NCBI RefSeq assembly: GCF_047675955.1
Contig: NC_132931.1
Span: forward strand, 1,178,001 to 1,242,000
Direction: 5' to 3'
Length of the DNA stretch: 64,000 nt
Origin: Chlorocebus sabaeus
Lineage: Eukaryota; Chordata; Mammalia; Primates; Cercopithecidae
Part shown: piece by piece, positions 1 through 10,030 of the stretch
How the letters are laid out: every line of letters starts with the position of its first letter
How positions within the stretch are numbered: the stretch's first letter is position 1
Position numbers and translations under genes: made by a program
Notes under the pieces: model-generated
Told to the model about the DNA's origin: nothing
Database searches by the model: none
The model's input: only the letters and a program-made list of their open reading frames with translations

Positions 1-160
1 GGGCATGGTGGCCCATGCCTGTAATCTCAGCTGTTTGGGAGGCTGAGGCAGAAGAATAGTATGAACCTAGGAGGCAGAGGTTGCAGTGAGCCGAGGTCAC
101 ATCACCACACTTCAGCCTGGTGTCAGAGTGCGACTCCATCTCAGAGAGAAAAAAAAAAAA
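1..160 (+). mobile_element. Alu right arm, cut by window start
   Basis: Starts inside the element at the right-arm block and ends in an A-run at about 150-160. The left arm lies outside the window. Confidence 0.9.
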
Positions 161-249
161 CAGAAAAAATTCAATAGAAGTGTAGTAAAATATATCATTG
201 CCTTACAATTACTCATTCCCTCCCATCTACAATGATTTTACACACCATC

Positions 250-571
250 CTAACTACGCCTTCTGTTGTGAGGCTCAGCCACGTTACTTGTTTTGGCCTT
301 TGAAATGCATGTTTTATATTACATGTGAGCAGAAGCAGTTGCATGGTTTGGCTTGGTCTCTAGTGATTCTGCCTTCTGCTATGAGACCAGTAGGTTCTCG
401 ATAGGTTTCTTCTTTTGGCCTGGGTCCCAGAGTGAGAAAATGCCTCGGGCCGATGTCCAGCCCACTCTCAGCCCTCATATAATATGAGGAACAAATGTCT
501 GTTGTTGTAAGCCACTGGAATATTGGGGTTGTTTGTTACTGCAGCAAAAACTGACTAATCTAAGAAGCACT
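250..571 (+). mobile_element. MLT1-like MaLR LTR fragment
   Basis: The stretch runs from a block about a white-cell-like gcatggtttggcttggtctc motif, through ggcctgggtcccagagtgag, to the MLT1-type 3' end gtaagccactggaatattgg followed by tttgttactgcagc. This is an old non-coding relic of an ERVL-MaLR element. No internal gag or pol is seen. The 5' limit is approximate and the family call is from memory of the consensus. Confidence 0.6.
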
Positions 572-649
572 TTAATGAAAAGAAAACAAAAAATACACCA
601 CCTCCTCAAACCAAAGCCATCTTGTGACATTCATTCATTCATTTACTTC

Positions 650-933
650 TGGGAATGGGGTCTCACTCTGTTGCCCAGGCTGGTGTGCAGTGGTGCCATC
701 TCAGCTTACTGCAACCTCCACCTCCCAGGCTCAAGTGATCCTCCCACCTCAACCTCCCGAGTTGCTGGGACCACAGACTTCCACCACCACGCCCAGCTAA
801 TTTTTGTATTCTTTGTAGAGATGGAGTTTTGCCCTATTGCCCAGGCTGGTCTCGAACTCCTGAGCTCAAAACAATCTACCCCCTCAGCCTCCCAAAGTGT
901 TGGGATTATAGACCTGAACAACTGCACCCAGCC
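650..933 (-). mobile_element. Alu, old (AluJ-like)
   Basis: Full dimer in reverse orientation. The gctcaagtgatcctccc and ctgagctcaaa variants are of the older type. Unusually, it lacks a long T-run at its 3' end and begins at a (CATT)n-like stretch. Confidence 0.9.
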
Positions 934-993
934 TATGCATTCCTGTGAACATTTAAACAATATGGATGTATATAAAGTAAAACATGAAGTTCT

Positions 994-1296
994 GGCTGGG
1001 TGTGGTAGCTCATGCCTGTAATCCCAGCACTTTGGGAGACCGAGGTGGGAGGATCGCTTGAGCCCAGGAGTTGGAGACCAGCCTGAGCAACATAGTGAGA
1101 ACCCATCTCTACAAAACATAATTTTTAGAAAAGCAGCGCATAGTGATGCATGCCGGTAGTCTCAGCTATATGGGAGGCTGAACTGGGAGGATCACTTGAA
1201 CCCTGGAGGTTGATGCAGTGAGCTGTGATTGCACCAGTGCACTCTAGCCTGGGTGACAGAGTGAGGCCTTGTCTCAGGAAAACAAAAACAAAAAAC
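994..1296 (+). mobile_element. AluJ
   Basis: Dimer with a gaggtgggaggatcgcttgag left arm and cagcctgagcaacatagtga, both AluJ features. The tail is a degraded CAAAAA run. Confidence 0.92.
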
Positions 1297-1504
1297 ACAT
1301 ACAATTCCTCTTCATCTTCTCCCTCCTGATCCTGAAGGAGTCATCATTGATAACATTTTGGAGTATATACTTTCAGAGAAGCAAAGTTTTGAAATGGCTG
1401 TTTACTAATCTTAGTGAAATAAAATTCACGCTTATGGATGCAGGAATTAACAGAAGAAAATATTTCAAGACACATAAAAATGATAAGAAATCAAAACTTT
1501 GGAC

Positions 1505-1776
1505 ACAATGGTTCACACTGTAGTCCCAGCACTTTGGGAGGCTGAGGTGGGTGGATCACTTGATGTCAGGAGTTTGAGACCAGCCTGACCAACATGGTGA
1601 AACCCAGTCTTTCTCAACAATAAAAAAATTCGCTGGGCATGCTGGCATGTGACTTTAATCCCAGCTACTTGGGAGGCGGAGGCAGGAGAATTGCTTGAAC
1701 CTGGGAGGCGGAAGTTACCGTGAGCCAAGATCGTGCCATTGCACACCAGCCTGGACAACAGAGTGAGACTCCATCT

Positions 1777-1813
<37 letters not shown>
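1505..1813 (+). mobile_element. AluS
   Basis: Left arm has the AluS pattern (gaccagcctgaccaacatgg). The tail is A-rich and drifts to (AAAAG)n. Confidence 0.92.
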
Positions 1814-1814
1814 T

Positions 1815-1862
1815 TAAAATTTCATTGTTCATAAATCAAGTTTTATTGAAACACAGTCATGC
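1815..1862 (+). mobile_element. hAT DNA transposon, first part (MER5/Charlie-type)
   Basis: Contains caagttttattgaaacacag, a block typical of one end of a mammalian hAT non-autonomous element. It is cut by the Alu that starts at 1863 and resumes at 2163. The exact family name is uncertain. Confidence 0.55.
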
Positions 1863-2162
1863 TTTTTTTGTTTGTTTTGAGACAGGGTCTTGCTCTGTTG
1901 CCCAGGCTGGAGTGCAGTGGTGCTAACACAGCTCACTGCAGCCTTGAACTGCTGGGCTCAAGCAATCCCCTCATCTCAGTCTCCCAAATAGCTGGAACTA
2001 CAGGTGTGCACCACCATGCCCAGCTAATTACAAAACAAAATTTGTAGTGAAGGGGTCTTGCTATGTTGCCAGGGCTGGTCTCCAACTCCCGGGCTCAAGC
2101 AGTCCTCCTGCCTTGGCCTGCCAAAGTGCTGGGATTACAGGCATGGATCACCACGCCTGGCC
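1863..2162 (-). mobile_element. AluJ inserted in hAT element
   Basis: Dimer with cttgaactgctgggctcaag and a mid-linker broken by attacaaaacaaaat. The word catgctt lies on both sides (1858 and 2163 areas), consistent with a target-site duplication within the host transposon. Confidence 0.9.
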
Positions 2163-2312
2163 CATGCTTATTGGTCTGTATGTTGTTTATGGCTGCTTTC
2201 ATGCTACAACAGCAACGTGGAGTATTTTGGCAGAGACTTCATAGGCTGCAAAGCCTAAATAATTTACAATATGGCTCTTTACAGAAAACGACTGTTGATC
2301 CTTCATCAGCCA
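2163..2312 (+). mobile_element. hAT DNA transposon, second part
   Basis: Continues the element after the Alu: ggctgctttcatgctacaac, then gcaaagcctaaataatttac and ggctctttacagaaaa. The order matches the common mammalian hAT relic, so the two parts were one element before the Alu arrived. Confidence 0.6.
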
Positions 2313-2349
2313 AATTAGCATTTGGCCTATTGCCACCTTTATTTTATTT

Positions 2350-2432
2350 CTCTCTTTGGATCTTTTTTTTTTCTTCTAAACCATTTAAAATAAATTATAG
2401 ATATGACACTTGTCCTTATATACTTCGGCAAT
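2350..2432 (+). mobile_element. Ancient L1-like relic, part 1
   Basis: Contains taaattatagatatgacact and cttatatacttcgg. The same family is recognised again at 2789, 3214, 4381 and near 63.2 kb. Interrupted by the LTR at 2433. I place it in old LINE-1 (L1M) only tentatively. Confidence 0.4.
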
Positions 2433-2788
2433 GATATGGTTTGGCTGCATCCCCACCCAAATCTCATCCTGAATTGTAATAATCCCCATGTGTCAAGGGC
2501 AGGGCCAGGTGGAGATAATTGAGTCATGGGGGTGGGTTTTTCCCGTGTCATTCTCCTGAGAGTGAATAAGTCTCATGAGATCTGATGGTTTTATAAAGGG
2601 GAGTCCCCTGCACACACTCTCTTGCCTACCGCCATGTAAAACGGGCCTTTGCTCCTCCTTGGCCTTCTGCCGTGATTGTGAGGTCTCCCCGGCCATGTGG
2701 AGCTGTGAGTCCATTAAACCTCTTTCCTTTGTAAATTACCCAGTCTCGGGTATGTCTTTATTAGCAGCATGAGAACAGACTAATACAA
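2433..2788 (+). mobile_element. Solo LTR of THE1/MST type (MaLR)
   Basis: Begins tgatatggtttggctgcatc and ends gaacagactaatacaa. Intermediate landmarks are tctcatgagatctgatggtt, the ttttataaaggggag box and ccattaaacctctttccttt, which in this LTR class supplies a weak promoter and polyadenylation region. It is complete at about 356 bases with no internal region, so it arose by LTR-LTR recombination. It has no coding capacity. It interrupts an older L1-like relic. Confidence 0.9.
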
Positions 2789-3022
2789 GCATGTAACTCT
2801 AAGAGCAGGTGTATCCTTCTACATAAACCACATCACAGTTAACCACACCCAGAGCACTGAACATTAATATAATTCTATTAACTACTATTCAAATTTCTCC
2901 AAAATTGTTCTGAAAATGTCCTTCAGAGCCTTTGCCCCCAATGCACTACGTAAACATCACATAATGTGTAAAGTTGAGTCAGTTATCTTTAATCTAGATC
3001 ACACTTTTTAATTTTATTTCAA
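2789..3022 (+). mobile_element. Ancient L1-like relic, part 2
   Basis: Continues from 2432: cttctacataaaccacatca, actattcaaatttctccaaa and gaaaatgtccttcagagcc. It ends at the target-site copy 2973-3005 of the following truncated Alu. Confidence 0.4.
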
Positions 3023-3213
3023 TTTTTTTTGAGACAGAGTCTCACTCTTTTGCCCAGGCTGGAGTGCAGTGTGTACAATCATAGCTCACTGCAACCTCCG
3101 CCTCCTAGGCTCAAGTGATCCTCCCTCCTTAGCCTCCCAAGTAGCTGGGGCTACAGGCGGGCACAACCATGCCCAGATAATTCTTGTATTTTTTGTAGAG
3201 ACAGGGTTTCACT
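3023..3213 (-). mobile_element. 5'-truncated Alu with long target-site duplication
   Basis: Has the T-run, right arm and linker but stops at acagggtttcact, so most of the left arm is missing. The flanks gttgagtcagttatctttaa (from 2973) and gttgagtcagttgcttttaa (from 3214) repeat over about 26 bases, longer than the usual 7-20. Confidence 0.9.
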
Positions 3214-3272
3214 GTTGAGTCAGTTGCTTTTAATCTAGAATTGTGCAGTCTTTTGTAAAAATGATTTTTATC
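3214..3272 (+). mobile_element. Ancient L1-like relic, part 3
   Basis: Short stretch between Alus. Its first 26 bases are the second target-site copy. The rest continues the relic. Confidence 0.35.
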
Positions 3273-3586
3273 CAGAAGCAGTGACTCTTGCCTGTAATCC
3301 CAGTGCTTTGGGGAGGCCGAGGCGAGAGGACCCGCTGAGGCCAGGAGTTCAAGACCAGCCTGGGCAACACAGTGAGGCTTTGTCTCGACAAAAAAGTAAT
3401 AATAGTAAACAACCACAACAACAAAATGTTGGGCATGGTGGCTCATGCCTATAGTTTCAGCTACGGGAAGCTGAGGCAGGAATATTACTTGAACCCAGTA
3501 GTTTGATGCTGCAGAGAGCTGTGACCATACCACTGCACTCCAGCTCCAGCTTGGGCAACAGAGTGAGATGCTGTCTCAAAAAAAAA
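3273..3586 (+). mobile_element. AluJ
   Basis: Old dimer with a long degenerate A-rich linker (caacaacaaa) and a partly duplicated cagctccagc before the 3' end. Confidence 0.88.
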
Positions 3587-3587
3587 T

Positions 3588-3748
3588 GTTTAATATTATT
3601 TATTTTATTTTATTTTATTTATTTTGTTATATAGAGATGGGGTCTTACTATGTTGTCTAGGCTGGACTTTTACTCCTGGGCTCAAGAGATTCTCCCACAT
3701 CAACCTTCTGAGTATCCGGGACACAGGCACATGTCACGGCACTGGCAC
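3588..3748 (-). mobile_element. Alu monomer (FLAM-like) with (TTTTA)n head
   Basis: Single arm, gagatggggtcttactatgt to cacatgtcacggcac, preceded by a TTTTA-type run at 3588-3626 that is the element's own tail. Confidence 0.75.
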
Positions 3749-3785
3749 CCAGTCGTTTTTGATCCTCAGGAAACTGACATTTCTG
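3749..3785 (+). mobile_element. Ancient L1-like relic, part 4
   Basis: Only gtcgtttttgatcctcagg plus aaactgacattt survive here. The word ctgacattt recurs after the two following Alus at 4383, marking their insertion site in the relic. Confidence 0.35.
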
Positions 3786-4083
3786 GGCCAGGTGCAGTGG
3801 CTCAAGCCTGTGATTCCAGCACTTTAGGAGGCAGAGGCGGGCAGATCACCTGAGGTCAGGAGTTTGGGATCAGCCTGGCCAAACATGGTGAAACCTCATC
3901 TCTACTAAAAATATAAAATTAGCCAGGCATGGTGGCGGGTGCCTGTAAACCCAAATACTCAGGAAGCTGAGGCCGGAGAATCGCTTGAACCCGGGAAGTG
4001 GAGGTTGCAGTGAGCCGAGATCACGCCACTGCACTGTAGCCTGGGTGACAGAGCAAGACTCAGTTAAAAAAAAAAAAAAAAAA
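3786..4083 (+). mobile_element. AluS
   Basis: AluS left arm (cacctgaggtcaggag). Its tail hosts the next AluY. Confidence 0.93.
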
Positions 4084-4085
4084 GT

Positions 4086-4380
4086 GGCCGGGCGCGGTGG
4101 CTCACGCCTGTAATCCCAGCACTTTGGGAGGCCGAGGCGGGCGGATCATGAGGTCAGGAGATCGAGACCATCCTGGCTAACACAGTGAAACCCTGTCTCT
4201 ATCAAAAATATAAAAAATTAGCCAGGTGTGGTGGCAGGCACCTGTAGTCTCAGCTACTTGGAGGCTGAGGCAGGAGAATGGCGTGAACCTGGGAGGTGGA
4301 GCTTACAGTGAGCCGAGATGGCACCACTGCGCTCCAGCCTGGGCAACACGGCGAGACTCCGTCTCAAAAAAAAAAAAAAA
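4086..4380 (+). mobile_element. AluY
   Basis: Diagnostic catgaggtcaggagatcgag, ggctaacacagtg and agaatggcgtgaacc. Near-complete and inserted in the tail of the preceding AluS. Confidence 0.94.
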
Positions 4381-4850
4381 ACCTGACATTTTTCAAGAGT
4401 CCAGGCATCTGTTTTACAGATTAACTATCAATTTGGATTTGTCTGTTTTTTTTCCCCATCATTACTAGATTCAAGGTCATCATTTTGGGCAGAAATTCTA
4501 CACGGATGACGTTGTGATCCTCTCATGGCATCACAGTGGGAGGTTCCTCTTGTCACTTTGTCCCACTATTTGTGCTAAGCTTGTCACTTGTTTATGTGGC
4601 ATCTGCCACAGTTATCTGCTGTGCAGGTAATTTTTCCCTCTTTGTAATCAATAACTGGTCCATGAGGAAAAGCTTTGAGTTGTAGGAATAACCTGCTCTC
4701 CTACATCCTTTTGCCCTGTGGTTTTGGTCTCCACTGATGATTCTTACCTGAATCAACTGATGTCATGGAGGGTGTAAATGGACATGTCCATATTTTCCTA
4801 AATGGTCCCCAAATGGTTTCAAAGTGCAGCTGGGTCTGGCAGTCACTGCA
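4381..4850 (+). mobile_element. Ancient L1-like relic, part 5
   Basis: The stretch from ctgacatttttcaagagtcc through caatttggatttgtctg, the ttttgggcagaaattctaca block and tgattcttacctgaatcaac follows the order expected for one old element broken by the LTR and Alus upstream. No coding frame survives. Confidence 0.4.
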
Positions 4851-4854
4851 GTCA

Positions 4855-4911
4855 CTGCTTCTTGATCTGTGTTTACAAATTGCCTGGAGATCTCGTTAAA
4901 ATGCGCATGTG
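4855..4911 (+). mobile_element. MER5A-type hAT element, first part
   Basis: Contains ttgcctggagatctcgttaa followed by aatgcgcatg, the MER5A signature. Broken by the Alu at 4912. Confidence 0.6.
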
Positions 4912-5213
4912 GGCTGGGAGTGGTGGCTCACACCTGTAATCCCAGCACTTTGGGAGGCCTAGGCGGGTGGATCACAGGGTCTGGAGATTGAGACCATCTT
5001 GACCAACATGGTAAAAACCCATCTCTACTAAAATACAAAAAATTAGCTGGGTGTGGTGGCACGTGCCCGTAATCCCAGCTACTTGGGAGGCTGAGGCAGG
5101 GGAATTGCTTGAGCCCAGGAGGCAGAGGTTGCAGTGAGCTGAGATGGCACCACTGCACTCCAGCCTGGTGACAGAGCAAGACTCCGTCATAAAAAACAAA
5201 CAAACAAACAAAA
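4912..5213 (+). mobile_element. AluS
   Basis: Dimer with a (CAAA)n tail at 5195-5213, inserted in the MER5A element. Confidence 0.92.
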
Positions 5214-5307
5214 CTGCCAATGTGGATTCAGCAGGACTGGAGTGAGACTGACATTAAGCGGCTCTAACAAGCTCCCAGGTGCTGCTGGCCCACGTGGATC
5301 ACACTTC
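5214..5307 (+). mobile_element. MER5A-type hAT element, second part
   Basis: Contains ggattcagcaggactggagt, ctaacaagctcccaggtgct and cacgtggatcacactt, the second half of MER5A in the same orientation as the first part. Confidence 0.65.
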
Positions 5308-5317
5308 ATTTTATTTA

Positions 5318-5612
5318 ACTTTTTGGAGATAGGGTCTTACTCTTGCCCATGCTGGAGTGCAGTGGTGCAATCACGGCTCACTGCAACGTCTGCTTCCTGG
5401 CCTCAAATAATCCTTCCCCCTCAGCCACCCGAGTAGCTGGGACTAACGGCGTTTGCCACCACACCCGGCTAATTTTTGTATTTTTTGTAGAGATGGGGTC
5501 TCACCATGTTGCCCAGGCTGGTCTCAAATTCCTGGGTTCCTGGGTTCAAGCTGTCTGCCCATTTTGGCCTCCCCAGTGCTGCGATTACAGTTGTGAGCCA
5601 CTGCACCTGGCC
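5318..5612 (-). mobile_element. AluJ
   Basis: Reverse dimer. A 10-base word (cctgggttcc) is tandemly repeated inside the left arm at about 5530-5550. Positions 5613-5750 after it hold no recognisable feature. Confidence 0.9.
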
Positions 5613-5761
5613 TAAAGTCAGTCTAGATAATACCTACAATTTATTCTAGATTATACCTTTCTTCCCTTACTTTTGCCTTCTGTATCAGTTAAGTTTCATA
5701 GTTACAAACATCAGCACATACCCTAACTAGTTAGCACAGAAAAGGCACTTTTCAAAAAAAA

Positions 5762-6035
5762 TTTATTTATTTGAGATGCAGTCTCACTCTGTAACCCAAG
5801 CTGGGTTGCCATGATGTGATCTCGGCTCACTGCAACCTCTGCCTCTGGGGCTCAAGTGATTCTCCTGCCTCGGCCTCCCAAGTAGCTGGGATTACAGGCG
5901 CCTGCCACAATGCCTGGCTAATTTTTTGTATATTTAGTAGAGACGGGGTTTCACCATGTTGCCCAGTGTGGTCTCGAACTCCTTAGCTCAGGTGATCCGC
6001 CCACCTTGGCTTTCCAAAGTGCTGGGCTTATAGGC
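5762..6035 (-). mobile_element. AluS missing its last bases
   Basis: Runs to gggcttataggc, where the next Alu abuts. The usual gtgagccaccg end is absent. Confidence 0.9.
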
Positions 6036-6326
6036 ATTTATTTATTTGAGGCAGGGTCTCTACCACCTGGGCTGGCATGCAGCGGTGCAATCATAGCCCA
6101 CGTCTGCCTCAGATTCCTGTGCTCAAGCCATCCTGCCGCTTCTGCCTCCAGCGTAGCTGTGACTATAGGCACACACCACCACGCCCACCTATTCTCTTCC
6201 ATTTTTTGTAGAAAAAGGGTCTCGCTATGTTGCCCAGGCTGGTCTCAAACTCCTGGCCTCAAGCACTTCTCCTCCCTCAGCCTCCCAAACTGCTGGGATT
6301 ATAGGCATGAGTCACCGCACTTGGCC
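6036..6326 (-). mobile_element. AluJ
   Basis: Old dimer with an (ATTT)n tail remnant at its start. The stretch 6327-6658 after it has no repeat or gene that I recognise. Confidence 0.88.
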
Positions 6327-6658
6327 AAAAAAGCATTTATTATCGGGCACTGAGGAACTCTTAGAACCACTAGGACCCTGGGCTCCCAGGAACAGTGCCC
6401 AGACCACATTGCAAAACTGAAATAATGAGGAAACCAGCCTTCCAAGTACAGGGCACTGAGCCCACGTGCACTGATGCCAGGGACCAAAACCACTGCATCC
6501 ACCACTGTCACCCGCACCAATGCCACATGTGTATCTGGAACTCAACCTCACAGCTATTGCCGGCCCCCAAAGCTGGACGTTGCTGTGGTCATCCTCACCA
6601 GCAGATGGATGGACTCCACATACAGCCTGCTTTCTCATGTTGTTTGTTTAATTAATTC

Positions 6659-6955
6659 TTTTTTTTTTTTTTTTTTTGAGATGGAGTCTCACTCTGTCCC
6701 CAGGCTGGAGTGCAGTGGCACAGTCTTGGCTCACTGCAGCCTCCGCCTTCCAGGTTCAAGCGATTCTCCTGCCTCAGCCTCATGAGTAGCTGGTTCTACA
6801 GGCACATGCAAAAGGCCTGGCTAATTTTTGTATTTTTAGTAGAGACAGGGTTTCACCATGTTGGCCAGGATGGTCTTGATATCTTGACCTCGTGATCCGC
6901 CTGCATTGGCCTCCCAAAGTGCTGGGATTACAGGTGTGAGCCACCGCTCCTGGCC
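6659..6955 (-). mobile_element. AluS (Sc-like)
   Basis: Full element. ccaggatggtcttgatatct with gacctcgtgatccgc points to Sc or early Y. Confidence 0.92.
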
Positions 6956-6996
6956 TCTTTCTTTCTTTCTTTTTTTTTAAGAGACCAGGGTTTGGG
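6956..6996 (-). mobile_element. Alu monomer, first part with (TTTC)n
   Basis: T-rich (TTTC)n followed by aagagaccaggg, the target-site word of the AluY that follows. Confidence 0.6.
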
Positions 6997-7288
6997 GCCG
7001 GGCATGATGGCTCAAGCCTGTAATCCCAACACTTTGGGAGGCCAAGACGGGTGGATCGAGACCATCCTGGTTAACAGGGTGAAACCTTGTCTCTACTAAA
7101 AATACAAAAAATTAGCCGGGTGTGGTGGCAGGCACCTGTAGTCCTAGCTACTTGGGAGGCTGAGGCAGGAGAATGGCGTGAACCCGGGAGGCGGAGCTTG
7201 CAGTGAGCCGAGATCAAGCCACTGCACTCCAGCCTGGGTGATAGAGTGAGACTCCATCTCAAAAAACAAAAAAAAACAAAAAACAAAA
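6997..7288 (+). mobile_element. AluY with short internal deletion
   Basis: Lacks the cacgaggtcaggagat segment (gtggatcgagaccatcctgg is directly joined). The ctcaagcctg variant is shared with the young monkey-type Alus. aagagaccaggg lies on both sides. Confidence 0.92.
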
Positions 7289-7436
7289 AAGAGACCAGGG
7301 TCTTACTGTGTTGCCCAGGCTAGGGTGCAGTAGCATGATCATAGCTCACTGCAGCCTTGAACTTCTGGGCTCCAGTGATCCTCTCGCCTGTGCCTCCCAA
7401 AGCAATGGGATTACAGGTTGCACCACCATGCCTGGC
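7289..7436 (-). mobile_element. Alu monomer, second part
   Basis: Single arm from gagaccagggtcttactgtg to ccaccatgcctggctc. It was split by the AluY at 6997. Confidence 0.78.
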
Positions 7437-7490
7437 TCATGTTTCGTTTTAAAGTTTCACACGAGTTATGTTGGAGTAGTGGAGCCTCAG

Positions 7491-7517
7491 TCACATGACC
7501 TAGCCTAGGTCACATGA
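7491..7517. promoter_or_regulatory. Two tandem TCACATGA (M-box/E-box) words
   Basis: TCACATGA occurs at 7491-7498 and again at 7510-7517, each within gtcacatgacc-like context, 19 bases apart. This 8-mer is a known MITF/TFE-family binding word. Function here is only inferred from the sequence. The surrounding 7437-7628 segment is not an Alu. Confidence 0.2.
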
Positions 7518-7628
7518 CCATTCCTTAGCTGCAATGGAGGCTGGAGAATCATGTTTCCGGGCTTCTAACCTGGGGGATGGGGTAGTGGCAAGACTCATAA
7601 GGCAGAAAATTCTCCAAAATAGCTCACA

Positions 7629-7937
7629 GGGCCAGGCATAGTGGCTCATGCCTGTAATCCCAGCACTTTGGTATGCCAAAGCAGGCAGATCACCCGAGAT
7701 TAGGAGTTTGAGACCAGCCTGGCCAACATGGCGAAACGCTGTCTCTACTAAAAATACAAAAATTAGCCAGGCGTGGTGACGCATGCCTGTAATCCCAGCT
7801 ACTCGGGAGGCTGAGGCAGGAGAATCACTGGAAACTGGGGGTAAAGGTTGCAGTAAGCCAAGATCGTGCCACTTCACTCTAGCCTGGGTGAAAGAGTGAA
7901 ACTCCGTCTCAAAAAAAAAAAAAAAAAAAAAAAAAAA
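7629..7937 (+). mobile_element. AluS
   Basis: Full dimer with a pure A tail of about 27. Confidence 0.93.
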
Positions 7938-7990
7938 GACATACATTCTGTAAGGCTATGGCTACCATAGCCAGTGATTTATTTTCTCAA

Positions 7991-8281
7991 CTGGGCACAG
8001 TGACTCACACCTGTAATCCCAGCACTTTGCAGGGTGGAGGTGAGAGATCACCTGAGGTCAGGAGTTCGAGACCAGCCTGGCCAACATGGAGAAACCCCAT
8101 CTCTACTAAAAATACAAAAATTAGCCAGGTGTGTTGGTGCATCTCTGTAATCCCAGCTACTCGGGATGCTGAGGCAGGGAGAATTGCTTGAACCCAGGAG
8201 GCAGAGGTTGCAGTGAGCTGAGATCATGCCACTGCACTCCAGCCTAAGTGACAAAGTGAGACTCTGGAAAAAAAAAAAAAA
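7991..8281 (+). mobile_element. AluS
   Basis: Full dimer with a cagggtggagg change in the left arm and a short A tail. Confidence 0.92.
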
Positions 8282-8330
8282 GTCAGCTCAGAAACGTGAG
8301 AAATATCCACAACACAGTTAAAAACATAAT

Positions 8331-8611
8331 GACTGGGCGTGGTGGCTTATGCCTGTAATCCCAGCACTTTGGGAGGCCAAGGCGGGCAGATCACCTGAGG
8401 TCAAGAGTTGGAGAACAGCCTGACCAACATTAAGAAACCCTGTCTCTACTAAAAACAAAATTAGCCGGGCTCATGCCTGTAATCTAATCCCAGCTACTAG
8501 GGAGGCTGAGGCAGGAGAATCACTTAAACCCGGGAGGTGGAGGCTGCCGAGATCGTGCCATTGCACTCCAGCCTGTGCAACAACAGCAAAACTCTGTCTC
8601 AAAAAATAAAA
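8331..8611 (+). mobile_element. AluS with deletions in right arm
   Basis: The linker-right arm junction lost about 15 bases (gccgggctcatgcc), and the ggttgcagtgagcc block is shortened. Positions 8612-8852 after it are not recognised. Confidence 0.9.
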
Positions 8612-8852
8612 AGAGTAATAACAGAGATTCTTCCTCTTATGTGGAAAAATATGTTGTAAAACTGTAATAATGTGTAATACCAGAATGAGACTAGATAAAT
8701 CATTGAGGTGTATGTACATATACACATCTGTATGTGTATATAAGTCTTGGGAAAAAATGGACTTACGTAAACACTCACACTTTACATCCAAGTTAATAAC
8801 AGATGCATTAAAGAGTTAAACTGATTTGTTAGTCCACTAAAATACTAGAGAG

Positions 8853-9025
8853 AAAGTATTTATTTATTTATTTAGAGACAGAGTCTTGCTCTGTCACCCA
8901 GGCTGGAGTGCAGTGGCACAATCACAGCTCATTGCAGCCTTAACCTCCTGGGCTCAAGCAATTCTCCCTCCTCAGCCTCTCGAGTAGCTGGGAGTACAGG
9001 CACCTGTCCCCACACCTGGCTACTT
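8853..9025 (-). mobile_element. AluJ outer element, first part
   Basis: (TTTA)n tail and right arm up to cacacctggctac. The remainder is at 9634-9788 after two nested Alus. Confidence 0.87.
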
Positions 9026-9322
9026 TTTTTTTCCTCTTTTTGAGACTGAGTCTCCCTCTGTCACCCAGGCTGGAGTGCAGTGGTGTGATCTTAGCTCAGT
9101 ACAACCTCCGCCTCACAGGTTCAAGTGATTCTCATGCTCAGCCTCCTGAGTGGCTGGGATTACTGGTGCATACCACCACATCTGGCTAATTATTGTATTT
9201 TTGGTAAAGACGGGATTTTGCCAGGTTGGCTAGGCTGCTCTTGAACTCCTGACCTCAAGTGATCTGCCCACCTTGGCCTCCCAAAGTGCTGGGATGACAG
9301 GTGTGAGCCATTACACCAAGCC
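9026..9322 (-). mobile_element. AluS nested in AluJ
   Basis: Complete dimer, inserted at the gctaattttt linker of the outer AluJ. Confidence 0.9.
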
Positions 9323-9336
9323 TACAGCTGGCTGAA

Positions 9337-9633
9337 TTTTTTTTTTTTTTTTTGAGACGGACTGTTGCTCTCTTGCTGAGGCTGGAGTGCAGTGGCACGA
9401 TCTCAGCTCATTGCAACCTCCGCCTCCTGGGTTCAAGTGATTCTTCTGCTTCAGACTCCCGAGTAGCTGGGATTACAGATGTGCACCACCATATCCGGTT
9501 AATTTTTGTATTTTTAGTAGAGATGGGGTTTCACCATCTTGGCCAGGCTGGTCTTCAACTCCTGACCTCATGATCCACCTGCCTCAGCCTCCCAAAGTGC
9601 TGCGATTACAGGCGTGAGCCACCGCGCCCAGCC
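9337..9633 (-). mobile_element. AluS nested in AluJ
   Basis: Complete dimer, the second insertion at the same linker. acctggctga-like words lie on both sides. Confidence 0.92.
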
Positions 9634-9788
9634 ACCTGGCTGATTTTTTAAACTTATTTTTTAGAGATGAGATCTCACTATACTACCCAGGCTGGTCTTG
9701 AACTCCTGGCCTCAGATGATCCTCCTGCCTGGGCCTCCCAAAGTTCTGGGATTACAGACATGAGTCCATGAGTCATCTACACCCAGCT
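9634..9788 (-). mobile_element. AluJ outer element, second part
   Basis: Left arm from acctggctgattttttaaac to tctacacccagct. Positions 9789-10030 after it are AT-rich and unrecognised. Confidence 0.87.
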
Positions 9789-10030
9789 GGAAACTATGTA
9801 TCAAATGTTATGATGGAGAAGAACTTCCTAAGTTTAATAAACTTTTATCTTCCAGATAAAAAGATAAATAGCTTTGCCTTTATAAACAGAACTTAGTACT
9901 TAACACATAACACCAAAGGCAAACAATCATCTTAAATGATCCTAACCATTGTACTGGTAAAGTTTGTCATCTGCTTACTTGTAAGGAAAGGAAATGTCCT
10001 GGTGTAAGCTCTCTATCTTGCCTAAGTGTG

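Noticed and set aside
2433..2788. Possible full endogenous retrovirus
   Set aside because: Only a solo LTR. No internal region or second LTR nearby.
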